DNA of 64,000 nt from Methanobacterium sp. (GCF_016217785.1 NZ_JACRGA010000002.1:170284-234283), one strand, 5' to 3'. Shown: positions 11,904-25,577, counted from the stretch's first letter. A program made the numbers and translations. The notes: generated by a model not told the origin, from the sequence alone.

Positions 11904-13001
11904 TTATTCAATATCCTCAAATCTTCCACTGAGTTTTTCCATGACACCAGGTAAGGTGGTGTACTCCATCTCATCAGCTGGTAATCTGTGTGGTTCGAAT
12001 GGGCCATGTCTTCTCATGTACTCGGCGATTTCTGATGCCAGTGCTCTGGATCGGTCGTAGGCAGGGTCGTCAAACATGTCTGCTGGTCCTACTAATCTAC
12101 CATCAGCTATCTGGAATCCTAAGGCCATAACCCTTGGTGGTCCGTCAAATCTTACCGGGTATGCGTTTTTCTGTGCTACAGGCATTAATGGTCCGTTGTG
12201 TGAACCTCTCATCCATCCACCCACCAGGTGTGGGAATGCAAATGGTTCCACAATTTCCCCGGCTGCTGGGAATCCGGACTGTGATCTTACAATGGCTACT
12301 GGGTCGTCTTTACCAACGTATTTACCTGCCATGAGGTTTAATCGTTCTGTACTGATGGATGCAGCGATTTCTTTGTCGTCCCTTCTTCGGACACGTTTTA
12401 TGACGTATCTGCTGATGGTGCCCAGGAGGGCCAGTAAATCGTACATTTCATCAGGACAGGTCAGCTTTACTTTTTTGTGTTCCATGACATCATAGACTTC
12501 AAATTCAAATCCGTTGTGCATGGATGGGTCAATTACAAGACCTGCAGTGCTGAATGGGTCTGCGAACATTTTATAAATAGGCAGGTTAAATGCCCCGGGT
12601 TCTGTCTTATCACAACAGAAAACAACCACAGGGTCACTGGGCCTTTCTTTAAATTCCATTTCGGCAACTCCAGGACCCATTCCTTTGATGTTTCCTGAGA
12701 ATGTGTCGGATAAAAGGTCCTGACCTGCACCGTAAAGTTTTAGTTCTTTAGCAATGGCGGTTCCTTCTAAAAATGTATTCCATGCCATTTGATGGATTTC
12801 TTCGTTTTCTTCACCCTGGGTGTGGGTCATTATCAGTTCTGTATCGTCACCACAATTGGTCACATAATAATCAATGAGAAGCTCTTCTTCCTTGGCTTTT
12901 CCTAATATCTCTTCACATTTTTTTAATATTGCGGGGTGAACTAATCCGTGTCCTGCTATACTACCAACGTCTGCTTTTATCACACTAATGGTGGTTTTCA
13001 T
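11904..13001 (-). CDS. fbp: Fructose-1,6-bisphosphate aldolase/phosphatase
   Basis: A 365-residue bifunctional FBPA/P, the ancestral gluconeogenic enzyme of archaea. It condenses DHAP and glyceraldehyde-3-phosphate and then dephosphorylates the product to fructose-6-phosphate in one active site. The N-terminus MKTTISVIKADVGSIAGH, the Schiff-base lysine K231 and Tyr228 in AGKYVGKDDPVA, and the metal-binding CGDDTEL and CCDKTEPGAF segments are seen. Length is normal. The start ATG follows AGAGGTGCATAGAAT. A 16-bp perfect palindrome is close to the predicted transcription start. Confidence 0.95.
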   Translation of the reverse strand: MKTTISVIKADVGSIAGHGLVHPAILKKCEEILGKAKEEELLIDYYVTNCGDDTELIMTHTQGEENEEIHQMAWNTFLEGTAIAKELKLYGAGQDLLSDTFSGNIKGMGPGVAEMEFKERPSDPVVVFCCDKTEPGAFNLPIYKMFADPFSTAGLVIDPSMHNGFEFEVYDVMEHKKVKLTCPDEMYDLLALLGTISRYVIKRVRRRDDKEIAASISTERLNLMAGKYVGKDDPVAIVRSQSGFPAAGEIVEPFAFPHLVGGWMRGSHNGPLMPVAQKNAYPVRFDGPPRVMALGFQIADGRLVGPADMFDDPAYDRSRALASEIAEYMRRHGPFEPHRLPADEMEYTTLPGVMEKLSGRFEDIE

Positions 13002-13039
13002 ATTCTATGCACCTCTAAAAAAGTCATGAACGTCTAAAA

Positions 13040-13076
13040 CAGCATTTAAATGCTGAAAAAGGGCGGTTCGAATCAA
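13040..13076 (-). promoter_or_regulatory. fbp promoter with 16-bp palindrome at predicted start site
   Basis: CAGCATTTAAATGCTG (13040-13055) is a perfect palindrome. On the minus strand a TATA-like TTTATAATTA lies at 13068-13076, which would put transcription initiation within the palindrome about 40 bases before the fbp ATG. That geometry suits a repressor operator. The call rests on position and symmetry only. Confidence 0.45.
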
Positions 13077-13248
13077 TAATTATAAACCAGTTTTCTCACA
13101 AAAACCAGTGCAAAAACAGTCTTAAGCCTGTTCTTATTAACCCTTTCTTATTGTGAAATTATGATAATAGAGACATATAAAAGTTACTATGCCCTCTTTT
13201 CGCCGCCCTCCAGTGACTTAAATATTCCTTCAGGGACTCATGACTAAC

Positions 13249-14268
13249 TTAACTTTCTTCAAAAATTTTACGAACTGCTTGGGCCATTTCCATGGTGGTG
13301 GACGCGCCCCCCAGGTCAGGTGTGAGAAATGTTCCCTGTTTTAAGACATTTATCAATGCTTGTTCCAGTTTAAATGCTTCCTGGTGCTCTCCCAGAAACT
13401 GGAGCATAAGACAGGCTGATAAGATCATGGCAGCAGGGTTGGCCACACTTGTGCCAGCAATATCCGGGGCAGAACCATGTACTGGCTCAAATAATCCATT
13501 ATTATCCCCTATATTAGCAGATGGTGCCATTCCCAGACCCCCTACCAACCCAGCACCCTCGTCTGATAGTATATCTCCGAAAAGGTTGGTGGTTACCAGT
13601 ACCTGGAATCTGTGTGGATCGGTGACCAAGAACATGGCAGCAGCATCCACGTAAAATTCATCAGTCTCAATACCCTTGCTGGCATCAATATCCTTATATT
13701 CCTTTGCAACCTTCCAGAAGGCTTCTCTGAATACCCCATCAGTTTTTCTAAGTACATTAGCTTTATGCACTGCAGTTACTCGGGTTTTACCCCTTTTCAG
13801 AGCTTCTTCAAATGCTACCCGTGAGATACGGTCTGATGCCTTCCGGGTGATAACCCGCAGAGCAGTGGCTCCTTCTTCTGTGTATTCTTCAATTTCAGAG
13901 TAAAGACCTTCACTGTTCTCCCTAATTATTAAGATATCCAGATCATTGTAAACTGCTTCTACTCCAGGATAGGATTTAATTGGCCTTAAGTTGGCGTATA
14001 AACCCAATGCTTTTCTGAGGGCTAATATAGAACCAGCAGTTTTCTGATCCGGGACAGATGTAACTGCACCAAAAAGGGTTGCATCGCTATTTTTCGCCAT
14101 TTCTATGGTTTCATCAGGTAAAGTCGTTCCTGTATCCTGAAAACAGACGTAACCTGCCCTGGCTTCCTGGAAATCAAATTCTAAATCAGAAGCTCTGAGA
14201 ATATTTAGAGTAGCTTCCATAACTTCCGGGCCTATACCATCACCCGGTATTACTGTTATCGTGTACAT
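13249..14268 (-). CDS. Homoisocitrate/isopropylmalate dehydrogenase family (AksF-like)
   Basis: A 339-residue beta-decarboxylating NAD(P)-dependent dehydrogenase. The start VIPGDGIGPEV, the LRPIKSYPGVEA arm, the catalytic Tyr/Lys region HKANVLRKTDGVF, the metal aspartates in TNLFGDILSDEGAGLVGGLG and the nucleotide-binding HGSAPDIAGT are all present. Methanogens have two close paralogues, LeuB (leucine) and AksF (coenzyme B 2-oxosuberate pathway). The LFGAVTS segment is closer to what I recall of AksF, but LeuB or isocitrate dehydrogenase is possible. Confidence 0.85.
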   Translation of the reverse strand: MYTITVIPGDGIGPEVMEATLNILRASDLEFDFQEARAGYVCFQDTGTTLPDETIEMAKNSDATLFGAVTSVPDQKTAGSILALRKALGLYANLRPIKSYPGVEAVYNDLDILIIRENSEGLYSEIEEYTEEGATALRVITRKASDRISRVAFEEALKRGKTRVTAVHKANVLRKTDGVFREAFWKVAKEYKDIDASKGIETDEFYVDAAAMFLVTDPHRFQVLVTTNLFGDILSDEGAGLVGGLGMAPSANIGDNNGLFEPVHGSAPDIAGTSVANPAAMILSACLMLQFLGEHQEAFKLEQALINVLKQGTFLTPDLGGASTTMEMAQAVRKIFEES

Positions 14269-14756
14269 ATTATCATCATATTTTTAGTTAATCTATTTAG
14301 ATAATCTTTTGTAAAATCTAATAAAAACATTTACCTAAAAAAAGGGCTAAATCCACTAATTCCCCGTTTTTAAACTTCAAATTTATTCCTTAATCATGAA
14401 TTTCAATTCACTTTCTATTTTTCCAGGAACAGGATGATGAATTCCGGTTTTGGGTTCTGTCTAGACCTAACTTATCGAATCATATGGTATGTAAGAGATA
14501 TAGGGCGTGTAAGAGATATAAGAGTAATTAATAATCTCTTCTGAATATGATATGACAAACAAATAAAGGCATATATTTCCTTAAATAATTAATTGAACGT
14601 GTGTTTTTGTGGATAAAATATACATTATGACTTGATGAATATGGCAAAATATATGGCTTAAGAAAAACATAATATATTTTTCTTATAAATTGAGACATTT
14701 CGATCTTGTTGTGCATAAAAATCAAATCCAATTAATTTTTAAGGGAGATAATGATT
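14269..14756. other. AT-rich intergenic region with a short direct repeat
   Basis: No convincing gene is seen between the divergent dehydrogenase and HEAT-repeat genes. TGTAAGAGATATA is repeated at 14490-14502 and 14508-14520 (period 18). The final 15 bases contain the SD of the HEAT-repeat gene. A 67-codon open frame on the minus strand has no SD and an implausible composition. Confidence 0.5.
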
Positions 14757-15314
14757 ATGGAAGTTGAAAAAAACGTCAAAAGACTGATTGAAACTTTAAA
14801 AGATGATGATGAATTTGTGCAAGTCCAGACTACCGAAATGCTGGAAGAAGTTGGAGAACCAGCAGTGACCCAGCTCATTGATGCCCTGGATGACGAGGAT
14901 AAAAATGTCCGTAAGGGAGCAGCCAAGGTACTGGGCCTAATTGGTGACGTGAGAGCCATTGATCCTCTTATTGAAACTATGAAGGATGATAATAAGTGGG
15001 TGCGCAGAGCTGCCTCCGGAGCCCTGAGTAACATGGGCCAATCCGCTGTAGATCCATTAATCAAGACTTTAAAGGATGATGACTGGAGAGTTAGAGGCGG
15101 GGCTGCATGGGCTTTGAGCAGTATAAAGTCCCCTGAATCATTAGATCCATTAATTGAGGTTATGAATGATGATAGTGGATTTGTAAGGGCCGGTGCAGTA
15201 ATGGCACTTGGAAACATCGGTGGGGAAAAGGCGGAAAAAGCACTTGAAGAGGCACTCAAGGATAAAAGTGGTTATGTTCGCCGAGTTGCTCAGGGTTTCC
15301 TGAATAAAGACTAA
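14757..15314 (+). CDS. HEAT-repeat (PBS lyase-like) protein
   Basis: A 185-residue protein made of about five 31-residue helical repeats. Each carries the pattern D-P-L-I-x3-K-D-D-x2-V-R-x2-A-x2-A-L, for example AIDPLIETMKDDNKWVRRAA and AVDPLIKTLKDDDWRVRGGA. Such solenoids mediate protein contacts; the partner is unknown. The SD GGGAG (14743-14747) is 9 bases from ATG 14757 and only 3 from ATG 14751, so the second is preferred. The malate dehydrogenase gene is 78 bases downstream. Confidence 0.88.
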   Translation: MEVEKNVKRLIETLKDDDEFVQVQTTEMLEEVGEPAVTQLIDALDDEDKNVRKGAAKVLGLIGDVRAIDPLIETMKDDNKWVRRAASGALSNMGQSAVDPLIKTLKDDDWRVRGGAAWALSSIKSPESLDPLIEVMNDDSGFVRAGAVMALGNIGGEKAEKALEEALKDKSGYVRRVAQGFLNKD

Positions 15315-15392
15315 TTTTTTCTTTTCCAATATTTAAAGGATAAATTGATAACACTATAAAGAGAGTCAAATGATTAAGGGACAGGGTGTGAA

Positions 15393-16358
15393 ATGAAGGT
15401 TAGTGTAATTGGTGCATCAGGCAGAGTGGGTAAAGCCGCTGCTTTTTGCCTGGCTGAAGAAAGTGCAGTTAGTGAAGTGGTACTGTTATCCCGTGAAAAA
15501 AGCCTTGGTCAGGTCCAGGGCGAAGCTCTGGATATGAATGATGCCATGGCTGCCAAGGATATCAGGGTGTCCATAACCCCCACTGCAAATTTTGAGGATA
15601 TAGCAGATTCAAAAATTGTGGTAATTACTTCTGGCATGCCCAGAACTCCTGAAATGACCCGTATGGATGTGGCCATTCCCAATGCTAAAATTATAGCAGA
15701 ATATGCTCAGTTAGTTGGCAAGTACGCCCCCGAATCCATAATTCTGGTCATCACCAACCCGGTGGATGTTATGACCTACGTGGCTTACAAAGCTTCTGGA
15801 TTCCCACGAAACAGGGTGATTGGATTGGGAAACCACCTTGACTCCCTGCGGTTAAAGAATCTCATTGCCAAACATTTCAACATACATGTTAGCGAAATAC
15901 ACACCAGGATTATAGGGGAACACGGCGACCATATGGTGCTGCTTTTAAGCTCCACCTCCATTGGTGGGATACTGGTGAAGTACTTCCCCCAGTATCAGTC
16001 CTTTGATGTAGATGCAATTGTGGATAAGGTTAAAAATGCAGGCAGTTACGTCATTAACAAAAAGGGTGCCACTGAATACGGACCTGCCTTCGCTATTTCC
16101 AACATTGTTAAAACCATCATAAACGATGAAAAGAGAATACTAACCCTCACCACTTATCTCGACGGTGAAATCGATGATGTAAGTGATGTGTGTCTAGGAG
16201 TACCGGTCAAGTTAGGTATAAATGGTGTGGAACGAATTATCAGCGGGAAAATGAGTGATAAAGAATTAGAAGACTTTAAAACAGCCGCTGATGTTGTTAA
16301 AAGCGCCACCGATGAAGTAATGGCATCAGTGGAAGGAAAAGTTAACCTTTCAAAATAA
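15393..16358 (+). CDS. mdh: Malate dehydrogenase (LDH-like archaeal type)
   Basis: A 321-residue Rossmann enzyme of the lactate/malate dehydrogenase superfamily. The nucleotide-binding GASGRVGKAAAFCLAEE, the proton-relay motif GEHGDHMV, the ITNPVDVMTY loop and the GNHLDSLRLK segment are present. In methanogens this links oxaloacetate and malate in the reductive partial TCA route. Arginines in the MPRTPEMTRMD loop fit a dicarboxylate substrate. Cofactor preference is not readable, although related enzymes accept NADP. Confidence 0.93.
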   Translation: MKVSVIGASGRVGKAAAFCLAEESAVSEVVLLSREKSLGQVQGEALDMNDAMAAKDIRVSITPTANFEDIADSKIVVITSGMPRTPEMTRMDVAIPNAKIIAEYAQLVGKYAPESIILVITNPVDVMTYVAYKASGFPRNRVIGLGNHLDSLRLKNLIAKHFNIHVSEIHTRIIGEHGDHMVLLLSSTSIGGILVKYFPQYQSFDVDAIVDKVKNAGSYVINKKGATEYGPAFAISNIVKTIINDEKRILTLTTYLDGEIDDVSDVCLGVPVKLGINGVERIISGKMSDKELEDFKTAADVVKSATDEVMASVEGKVNLSK

Positions 16359-16534
16359 ATTTTAATGCAATTTAGAGATTTTCATTAGGTTATAATTTAT
16401 TTCCTAGTGGATAATATTAATTCAAAAATATAAACCTGTAACAAAATCAAAAAAATAGTATTTTGGGCCGAATTATCGACCCCTTATCTAAAACCTTCTT
16501 TATTCTATAATCTACTAATTCTAAATTATCCAAG

Positions 16535-16822
16535 TTAGGTAGTTCCATTAGTAGGTTCAGTTTGCGTGTTAGTTGGTGTGGTTGGTGTAGAAGTTGATGT
16601 GTCAGTGGTTGTGGTGTCTGCTGTATTTTTAGTTGTAGTTTTGGCTGTATTGGTTGTTTTGTAGGTAGTTTGGGCATCATCATAACTACTACCACTATCA
16701 TTGGTCTTGTTGGTTATGTTAAGTGTGAAATTCCCAGCAGAATTCATAATACCGGTGAAATAACCCCCAACAAATGCAAATACTACTATTACCGCTACTA
16801 AAGCGATAGGTGCTTTTTTCAT
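16535..16822 (-). CDS. Short secreted Thr-rich protein
   Basis: A 95-residue protein with an N-terminal hydrophobic segment (MKKAPIALVAVIVVFAFVGG) followed by NITNKTNDSGSSYDD and a long low-complexity Thr tail. No domain is recognisable. It is similar in design to the protein at 47213-47581: signal or anchor plus a disordered, probably glycosylated tail. It is likely exported and tethered by its N-terminus. A repeat-containing spacer lies upstream. Confidence 0.6.
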   Translation of the reverse strand: MKKAPIALVAVIVVFAFVGGYFTGIMNSAGNFTLNITNKTNDSGSSYDDAQTTYKTTNTAKTTTKNTADTTTTDTSTSTPTTPTNTQTEPTNGTT

Positions 16823-17204
16823 ATATTGTCACTCCGTAATCCACGTAAAAATTTCAAATATTTTTAAATTTGGGATATTAATTTCTTAAAATTTCTGATC
16901 CTGAAAAAGTTATTTGATGTTTTGGATTTTTCTTATTAAAATATTTCTTTATTTCTGATCCTAAAAAAGGACATTTGATGCAGTATATATCTCACTCCCC
17001 TATAATAAGCTTGTCCTTGAAATGGGGAATATTATTAATTGCAAGTTAAATAATAAATTAAATATTATTTTAGTAAGGTTTTCGCATCATTGAGATTTAA
17101 TGATCTTATGAATCGGACAACAGAATAAATTCTTCATAAATTAAAAGAAAATAAAAAAAAAGGGATTGGATTGTTACCCTGATTGGATTACCCTGATTGG
17201 ATTG
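16823..17204. other. Spacer with two direct repeats 60 bp apart
   Basis: The spacer has no gene. ATTTCTGATCCT followed by a purine run and ATTTGATG occurs at 16891-16919 and again, with slight differences, at 16951-16980. The repeats lie upstream of the Thr-rich protein gene (minus strand). The right end carries a GATTGGATT tandem repeat described separately. Confidence 0.55.
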
Positions 17205-17210
17205 TTATCC
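17164..17210 (-). repeat. 14-17 bp tandem repeat over aqpM stop codon
   Basis: GATTGGATT recurs at 17164, 17181 and 17195, each followed by a TTACCCT- or TTATCC-like tail. The last copy includes the TAA stop of the aquaporin gene (17205-17207). Confidence 0.8.
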
Positions 17211-17951
17211 GGTCTCCTCTGAAAGATAGCTATACGCAAATGCAGCTAAAACTGCTCCTACTATGGGACCGATGATATAGATAGGGAAATATATCCACAG
17301 ATTAGAACCTCCCAAGAGCAGGTCTCCCAGGTATGGTCCAAAGGTCCTGGCAGGATTTAATGATGCTCCGGTAATATTTCCCAGTGTGGTTATCGCACCA
17401 GCAACAGTTAGACCAATGATCAATCCTGCAAATCCTGGAGGAGCTTCTCTGTCCACTGCAACCCCCATTATAGCCAGCATTAGGATGAAAGTCCCAATAG
17501 CTTCAGCCAAGATAGCCTGTAAATAACCTATGCCCTCGAATGGTGCTGTGGCACCCAGACCCCCTGTGGTTACTGCTCCCATTCCAATTATGTAGGCCAA
17601 TGCAAAACTGGCCAGGGCGGCTCCAATCAATTGAGCAATCAGGTAGGGTGCAACATCACGTGATGGGAATTTTTTCACAGCCCACAATGCTATGGTCACT
17701 GCGGGGTTTATATGACAACCAGATATCCTACCAAATGCATATATACACGCACTTATTGCTAATCCGAAAGCCAAACCTATTGCCAACCAGTCCCCTAGGC
17801 CTCCCAGGGCTCCGATTCCGATGTTAAATGAGTTGGGAGGTGCTTGACCCGAACTTATCATCAGGGTTATGATTGCAGCTCCGGTACCGAAAAATACAAG
17901 GATGAAAGTTCCAATAAGTTCAGCCACTGATCTTTTCATTAAAGAAACCAT
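17205..17951 (-). CDS. aqpM: Aquaporin AqpM
   Basis: A 248-residue MIP-family channel with six membrane helices and two NPA loops (CHINPAVTIALW at 82-84 and GASLNPARTFGP at 199-201). Arg202 of the selectivity filter follows the second NPA, and the fifth helix carries Ile in LIIGLTVAG where water-specific channels have His. This is the signature of methanogen AqpM, which passes water, poorly glycerol, and possibly H2S or CO2. The SD for ATG 17951 is the GGGG overlapping the end of the upstream DUF2180 gene, suggesting translational coupling. Confidence 0.94.
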   Translation of the reverse strand: MVSLMKRSVAELIGTFILVFFGTGAAIITLMISSGQAPPNSFNIGIGALGGLGDWLAIGLAFGLAISACIYAFGRISGCHINPAVTIALWAVKKFPSRDVAPYLIAQLIGAALASFALAYIIGMGAVTTGGLGATAPFEGIGYLQAILAEAIGTFILMLAIMGVAVDREAPPGFAGLIIGLTVAGAITTLGNITGASLNPARTFGPYLGDLLLGGSNLWIYFPIYIIGPIVGAVLAAFAYSYLSEETG

Positions 17952-17955
17952 TTAG

Positions 17956-18180
17956 CTATCCCCCTTTAGGCGCTTCTTTTTTAAGGGCCTGGTAACAGTA
18001 CTTACACAGTATCCTTGGAAGGGTTTCTTTAAGTTTTTCTGCGGGGAAGGGATATCCTCCACTCCATACCTCAGTTTCCTGTCGGATGGCGTGGTCCATG
18101 CATAATCCCATTCCACAGACTATACAAATAGCAACTGCATCGGTGGATTTGCCTTCTTCTGCACAAATATAACACTTCAT
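17956..18180 (-). CDS. DUF2180 zinc-binding small protein
   Basis: A 74-residue cysteine-rich protein. It has CYICAEEG near the N-terminus, CIVCGMGLCMDHA in the middle and CKYCYQAL near the end, giving two likely zinc knuckles. It matches the methanogen DUF2180 family, of unknown function. It lies 4 bases upstream of aqpM on the same strand and its stop overlaps the aqpM SD, so the two are very probably one operon. Confidence 0.82.
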   Translation of the reverse strand: MKCYICAEEGKSTDAVAICIVCGMGLCMDHAIRQETEVWSGGYPFPAEKLKETLPRILCKYCYQALKKEAPKGG

Positions 18181-18230
18181 TTTTTACCCCCTTAAAATAT
18201 TCTATGTTTTAAAAATTCTTAAAAAAAATG

Positions 18231-18270
18231 GGAATGTTTGGGAGGGAATGTTTGGGATAGTATTGTTTGG
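18231..18270 (-). repeat. 14-bp tandem repeat in the DUF2180-aqpM promoter region
   Basis: The unit GGAATGTTTGGGAG/T starts at 18231, 18245 and, with changes, 18259. The array lies 50-90 bases before the DUF2180 start on the coding (minus) strand and may be a set of regulator sites or slippage. Confidence 0.65.
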
Positions 18271-18336
18271 ATAATTATCTAATTGTCTAAACATGCCTAC
18301 ATTCCCTAGTAACATTTTAACCATATATTTATACGG

Positions 18337-19848
<1,512 letters not shown>

Positions 19849-20110
19849 CTTTTTACTAAAAATCCTTAAACAGATTAATATAGTGATCTTCAAGTCATTT
19901 ATGAGTTTCTACATAGAGAATAATAATGGTTAAAATCTTTGTTTTGCCCCTTAAATTTAAATATTTGTTTTATTTAGTAAAAAATAAAAAAAATATGGCA
20001 AAATACAATTAATAATAAGTTAATTTCCATTAAAATGATCAATAGTTAAATATTCTGTTGAAATTCCATTTAAATTGCTGAAATTTTCTTAATTTATCCT
20101 GATGCACTAG

Positions 20111-20203
20111 TAAATTCAATGAATTTATAGTATTGGTGATGAATTAGATATAATCCCAAGGCCACATTCACTCCAGAAATATTTATATAACTGTTCAGTT
20201 ATA
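20111..20203. promoter_or_regulatory. Two inverted repeats between DUF2193 and pdxT
   Basis: TAAATTCA-A-TGAATTTA (20111-20127) and TATAACTG-TT-CAGTTATA (20186-20203) are both perfect. The second overlaps a TATA-like TTTATATAA (20183-20190). They lie in the 537-bp spacer between divergent genes and are distinct from the nitrogen operators further right. They are candidate regulator sites for either direction. Confidence 0.45.
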
Positions 20204-20231
20204 ATTTAATTTAGACTGTGATTTTTAAACA

Positions 20232-20298
20232 TTGTATAAAATGATCCCGATATTAGGAATTTTGTTTCAAATTTATGGCTAATCGGAATATGATTTCC
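20232..20298 (+). promoter_or_regulatory. pdxT-glt operon promoter with NrpR-like operators
   Basis: A TATA box TATAAA lies at 20235-20240, predicting a start near 20262. GGAATATGATTTCC at 20285-20298 fits GGAA-N6-TTCC exactly, and its flanks (C before, G after) extend the symmetry. A second site GGAATTTTGTTTCA at 20256-20269 differs by one base. Paired operators of this form bind the nitrogen repressor NrpR in methanogens. The same motif precedes both amt genes here. Confidence 0.7.
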
Positions 20299-20373
20299 GG
20301 TAAGTTTATATTCTATGTTTGGTAAATATAATTCGCTTATCAATAAAATAATCTAAAACAAAAGGCATGAATC

Positions 20374-20945
20374 ATGATGAAAATAGGTATTTTAGACTTG
20401 CAGGGAGACGTTTCCGAGCACCAGGTAATGACCAAAAAAGCCGTTACAAAAATGGGTCTTAAAGCAGATGTTTTGAAGGTTAAAACATCCCCAGAAGTAG
20501 CAGAGTGTAATGGAATTGTTATTTCTGGAGGGGAAAGCACTGTAATAGGGAGACTCATAAAAGAAAACAGTATTGACACGGTTATTAAAGAAAACCGAAT
20601 CCCAGTATTGGGTACCTGTGCCGGTATGGTGCTATTAGGTCAAGAAACAGACTACAAACAACCCCTATTAGGACTAATACCTATGAAAGTTAAAAGAAAT
20701 GGTTTTGGAAGGCAAAAACTCTCATTCGAAGCCGAATTGAAATTAAAAACAATGGAAACCCAATACCCGGGAGTTTTCATCAGAGCCCCCTATGCCCATG
20801 ATGTTGATAAAAGGGCAGTTGTACTGGGGCAGATTCATGATAAAATCATTGCTGTGGCCTATAATAATCACCTGGCCACTGCATTTCACCCAGAACTTAC
20901 TAGTGATACACGGATTCATGAATATTTCATAAAGGAGGTATTAAA

Positions 20946-20958
<13 letters not shown>
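20374..20958 (+). CDS. pdxT: Pyridoxal 5'-phosphate synthase glutaminase subunit
   Basis: A 194-residue class I glutamine amidotransferase. The strand IGILDLQGDVSEH, the GGESTVIGRL oxyanion strand, the nucleophile in LGTCAGMVLLG and the His-Glu pair in TAFHPELTSD match PdxT. It releases ammonia from glutamine for PdxS, which makes PLP. The partner pdxS is about 10 kb away. Here pdxT is the first gene of a glutamate synthase operon: its last 13 bases overlap the next gene. Start ATG 20374 or 20377 is possible. Confidence 0.93.
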
Positions 20959-21863
<905 letters not shown>

Positions 21864-21866
21864 GAT

Positions 21867-22565
21867 GTGGAACAAATGCAGGAATTCAAAATAAACGCTC
21901 AACAAATAACATCCCGGGAACTTAATCGAGCCATTAAAAAGGCTGCCCCGGAAAATGACCGCATCATAATTGAAAATCCCAATGCCATGCATTACATAGC
22001 AGCGGGACTCACAGACCCTGTAGATGTGGTGATTGATGGCTCAGCCGGTTACTTCGCTGGTACCATGATCCACGGTGCCCGGGTGCACATCAATGGAAAT
22101 GCAGGCTGGTTCCCCGCAGACAACATGACCGAAGGAGAGGTCATCATCGATGGCTCAGCCGGAGACGGTGTGGGCCAGGGAATCTATGGGGGCACAGTTG
22201 TGGTACATAAAAGCGTAGGTTCCCGTACCGGAGAAATCATGAAAAACGGGACCATCATCATAGGGGGAAACTCCGGATTCATGAGCGGCCTGTTCATGAT
22301 GGGTGGCCGCATAATCATTCTGGGAGACATCTCAGATGATGCCGGTGAATCCATTATCCGAGGAACCATCTACGTAGGTGGGAACATCAAGAGCCTGGGT
22401 AAAAACGCCAAGGTAGAAGAACTGGAAGAAGAAGAACGAATCGAATTAAAGGAACTCCTGGAAAACTACGACTTCCACTTGGAAGAAGAAAAATACCAGA
22501 ACTTCCGTAAAATAGTTCCACGCAGTGCCCGGCCATTCTACGGCCAGGAATCAGAGGAGGGATAA
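21867..22565 (+). CDS. Glutamate synthase GXGXG (beta-helix) subunit
   Basis: A 232-residue protein dominated by the GXGXG right-handed beta-helix of the glutamate synthase C-terminal domain, visible as repeated G-x-x-G-x-G turns such as IDGSAGYFAGTMIHG and SAGDGVGQGIYGGTV. In the fused bacterial enzyme this domain holds the ammonia tunnel in place. The start is GTG 21867, or ATG 21876; neither has a strong SD. It begins 3 bases after the glutaminase subunit and ends 5 bases before the next gene. Confidence 0.88.
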   Translation: MEQMQEFKINAQQITSRELNRAIKKAAPENDRIIIENPNAMHYIAAGLTDPVDVVIDGSAGYFAGTMIHGARVHINGNAGWFPADNMTEGEVIIDGSAGDGVGQGIYGGTVVVHKSVGSRTGEIMKNGTIIIGGNSGFMSGLFMMGGRIIILGDISDDAGESIIRGTIYVGGNIKSLGKNAKVEELEEEERIELKELLENYDFHLEEEKYQNFRKIVPRSARPFYGQESEEG

Positions 22566-22570
22566 AAAAA

Positions 22571-25195
<2,625 letters not shown>

Positions 25196-25210
25196 AACAC
25201 TTAAATGCTC

Positions 25211-25232
25211 CTTTTTATTTTTTATTTGTTTT
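25211..25232 (+). terminator. T-rich terminator after the glutamate synthase operon
   Basis: A run of Ts with single A and G interruptions follows the last operon gene by about 15 bases, consistent with an archaeal intrinsic terminator. Confidence 0.45.
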
Positions 25233-25250
25233 CCCGGTTTATCCTTGTTT

Positions 25251-25308
25251 TTTAGTTCTTTTAAATGCTTTTAGTTCTTTTAAATTCAAATTTAGTTCTT
25301 TTAAATGC
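25251..25308 (+). repeat. 18-bp direct repeats after the glutamate synthase operon
   Basis: TTTAGTTCTTTTAAATGC occurs at 25251-25268, 25270-25287 (ending TTC) and 25291-25308, at 19- and 21-bp steps. The array is in the spacer before the amt promoter. The rest of the 520-bp spacer is AT-rich with no gene. Confidence 0.8.
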
Positions 25309-25537
25309 AATGCATATGATACTTATTTTGAAAGCTTATTTTGAATAATCATTTATAATGCATTTTTTTGAATATGTTGCACCAATTAATTTCATAAATC
25401 ATAATGAGCTTTCCAAATGGCCATTAGGATTATGTAAATTTGAAATACTATTTTTCATTGGTCCCATATTAAATTAAACCAGTTAATATTAAGTTTAAAA
25501 TCTTTATATCCCTTTTTCTAACTTTTAAAGGCAAAAA

Positions 25538-25577
25538 TTATATATATAACAAAATCCATAATCGGAAGTATGTTTCC
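25538..25577 (+). promoter_or_regulatory. amt promoter with NrpR-like operator
   Basis: The TATA box TTATATATATAA (25538-25549) is followed by GGAAGTATGTTTCC at 25564-25577, an exact GGAA-N6-TTCC palindrome covering the expected transcription start. This arrangement would let NrpR block initiation under nitrogen excess. The predicted leader to the amt ATG is about 150 bases and contains a 13-codon ORF. Confidence 0.75.

Noticed and set aside
13061..13085. GGTTCGAATC resembling a tRNA T-arm
   Set aside because: The 5-bp stem does not pair on either side and no acceptor, D or anticodon arm lies around it.
14528..14731. 67-codon open frame on the minus strand
   Set aside because: No SD, implausible aromatic-rich composition, and no resemblance to a protein; it lies in an AT-rich spacer.
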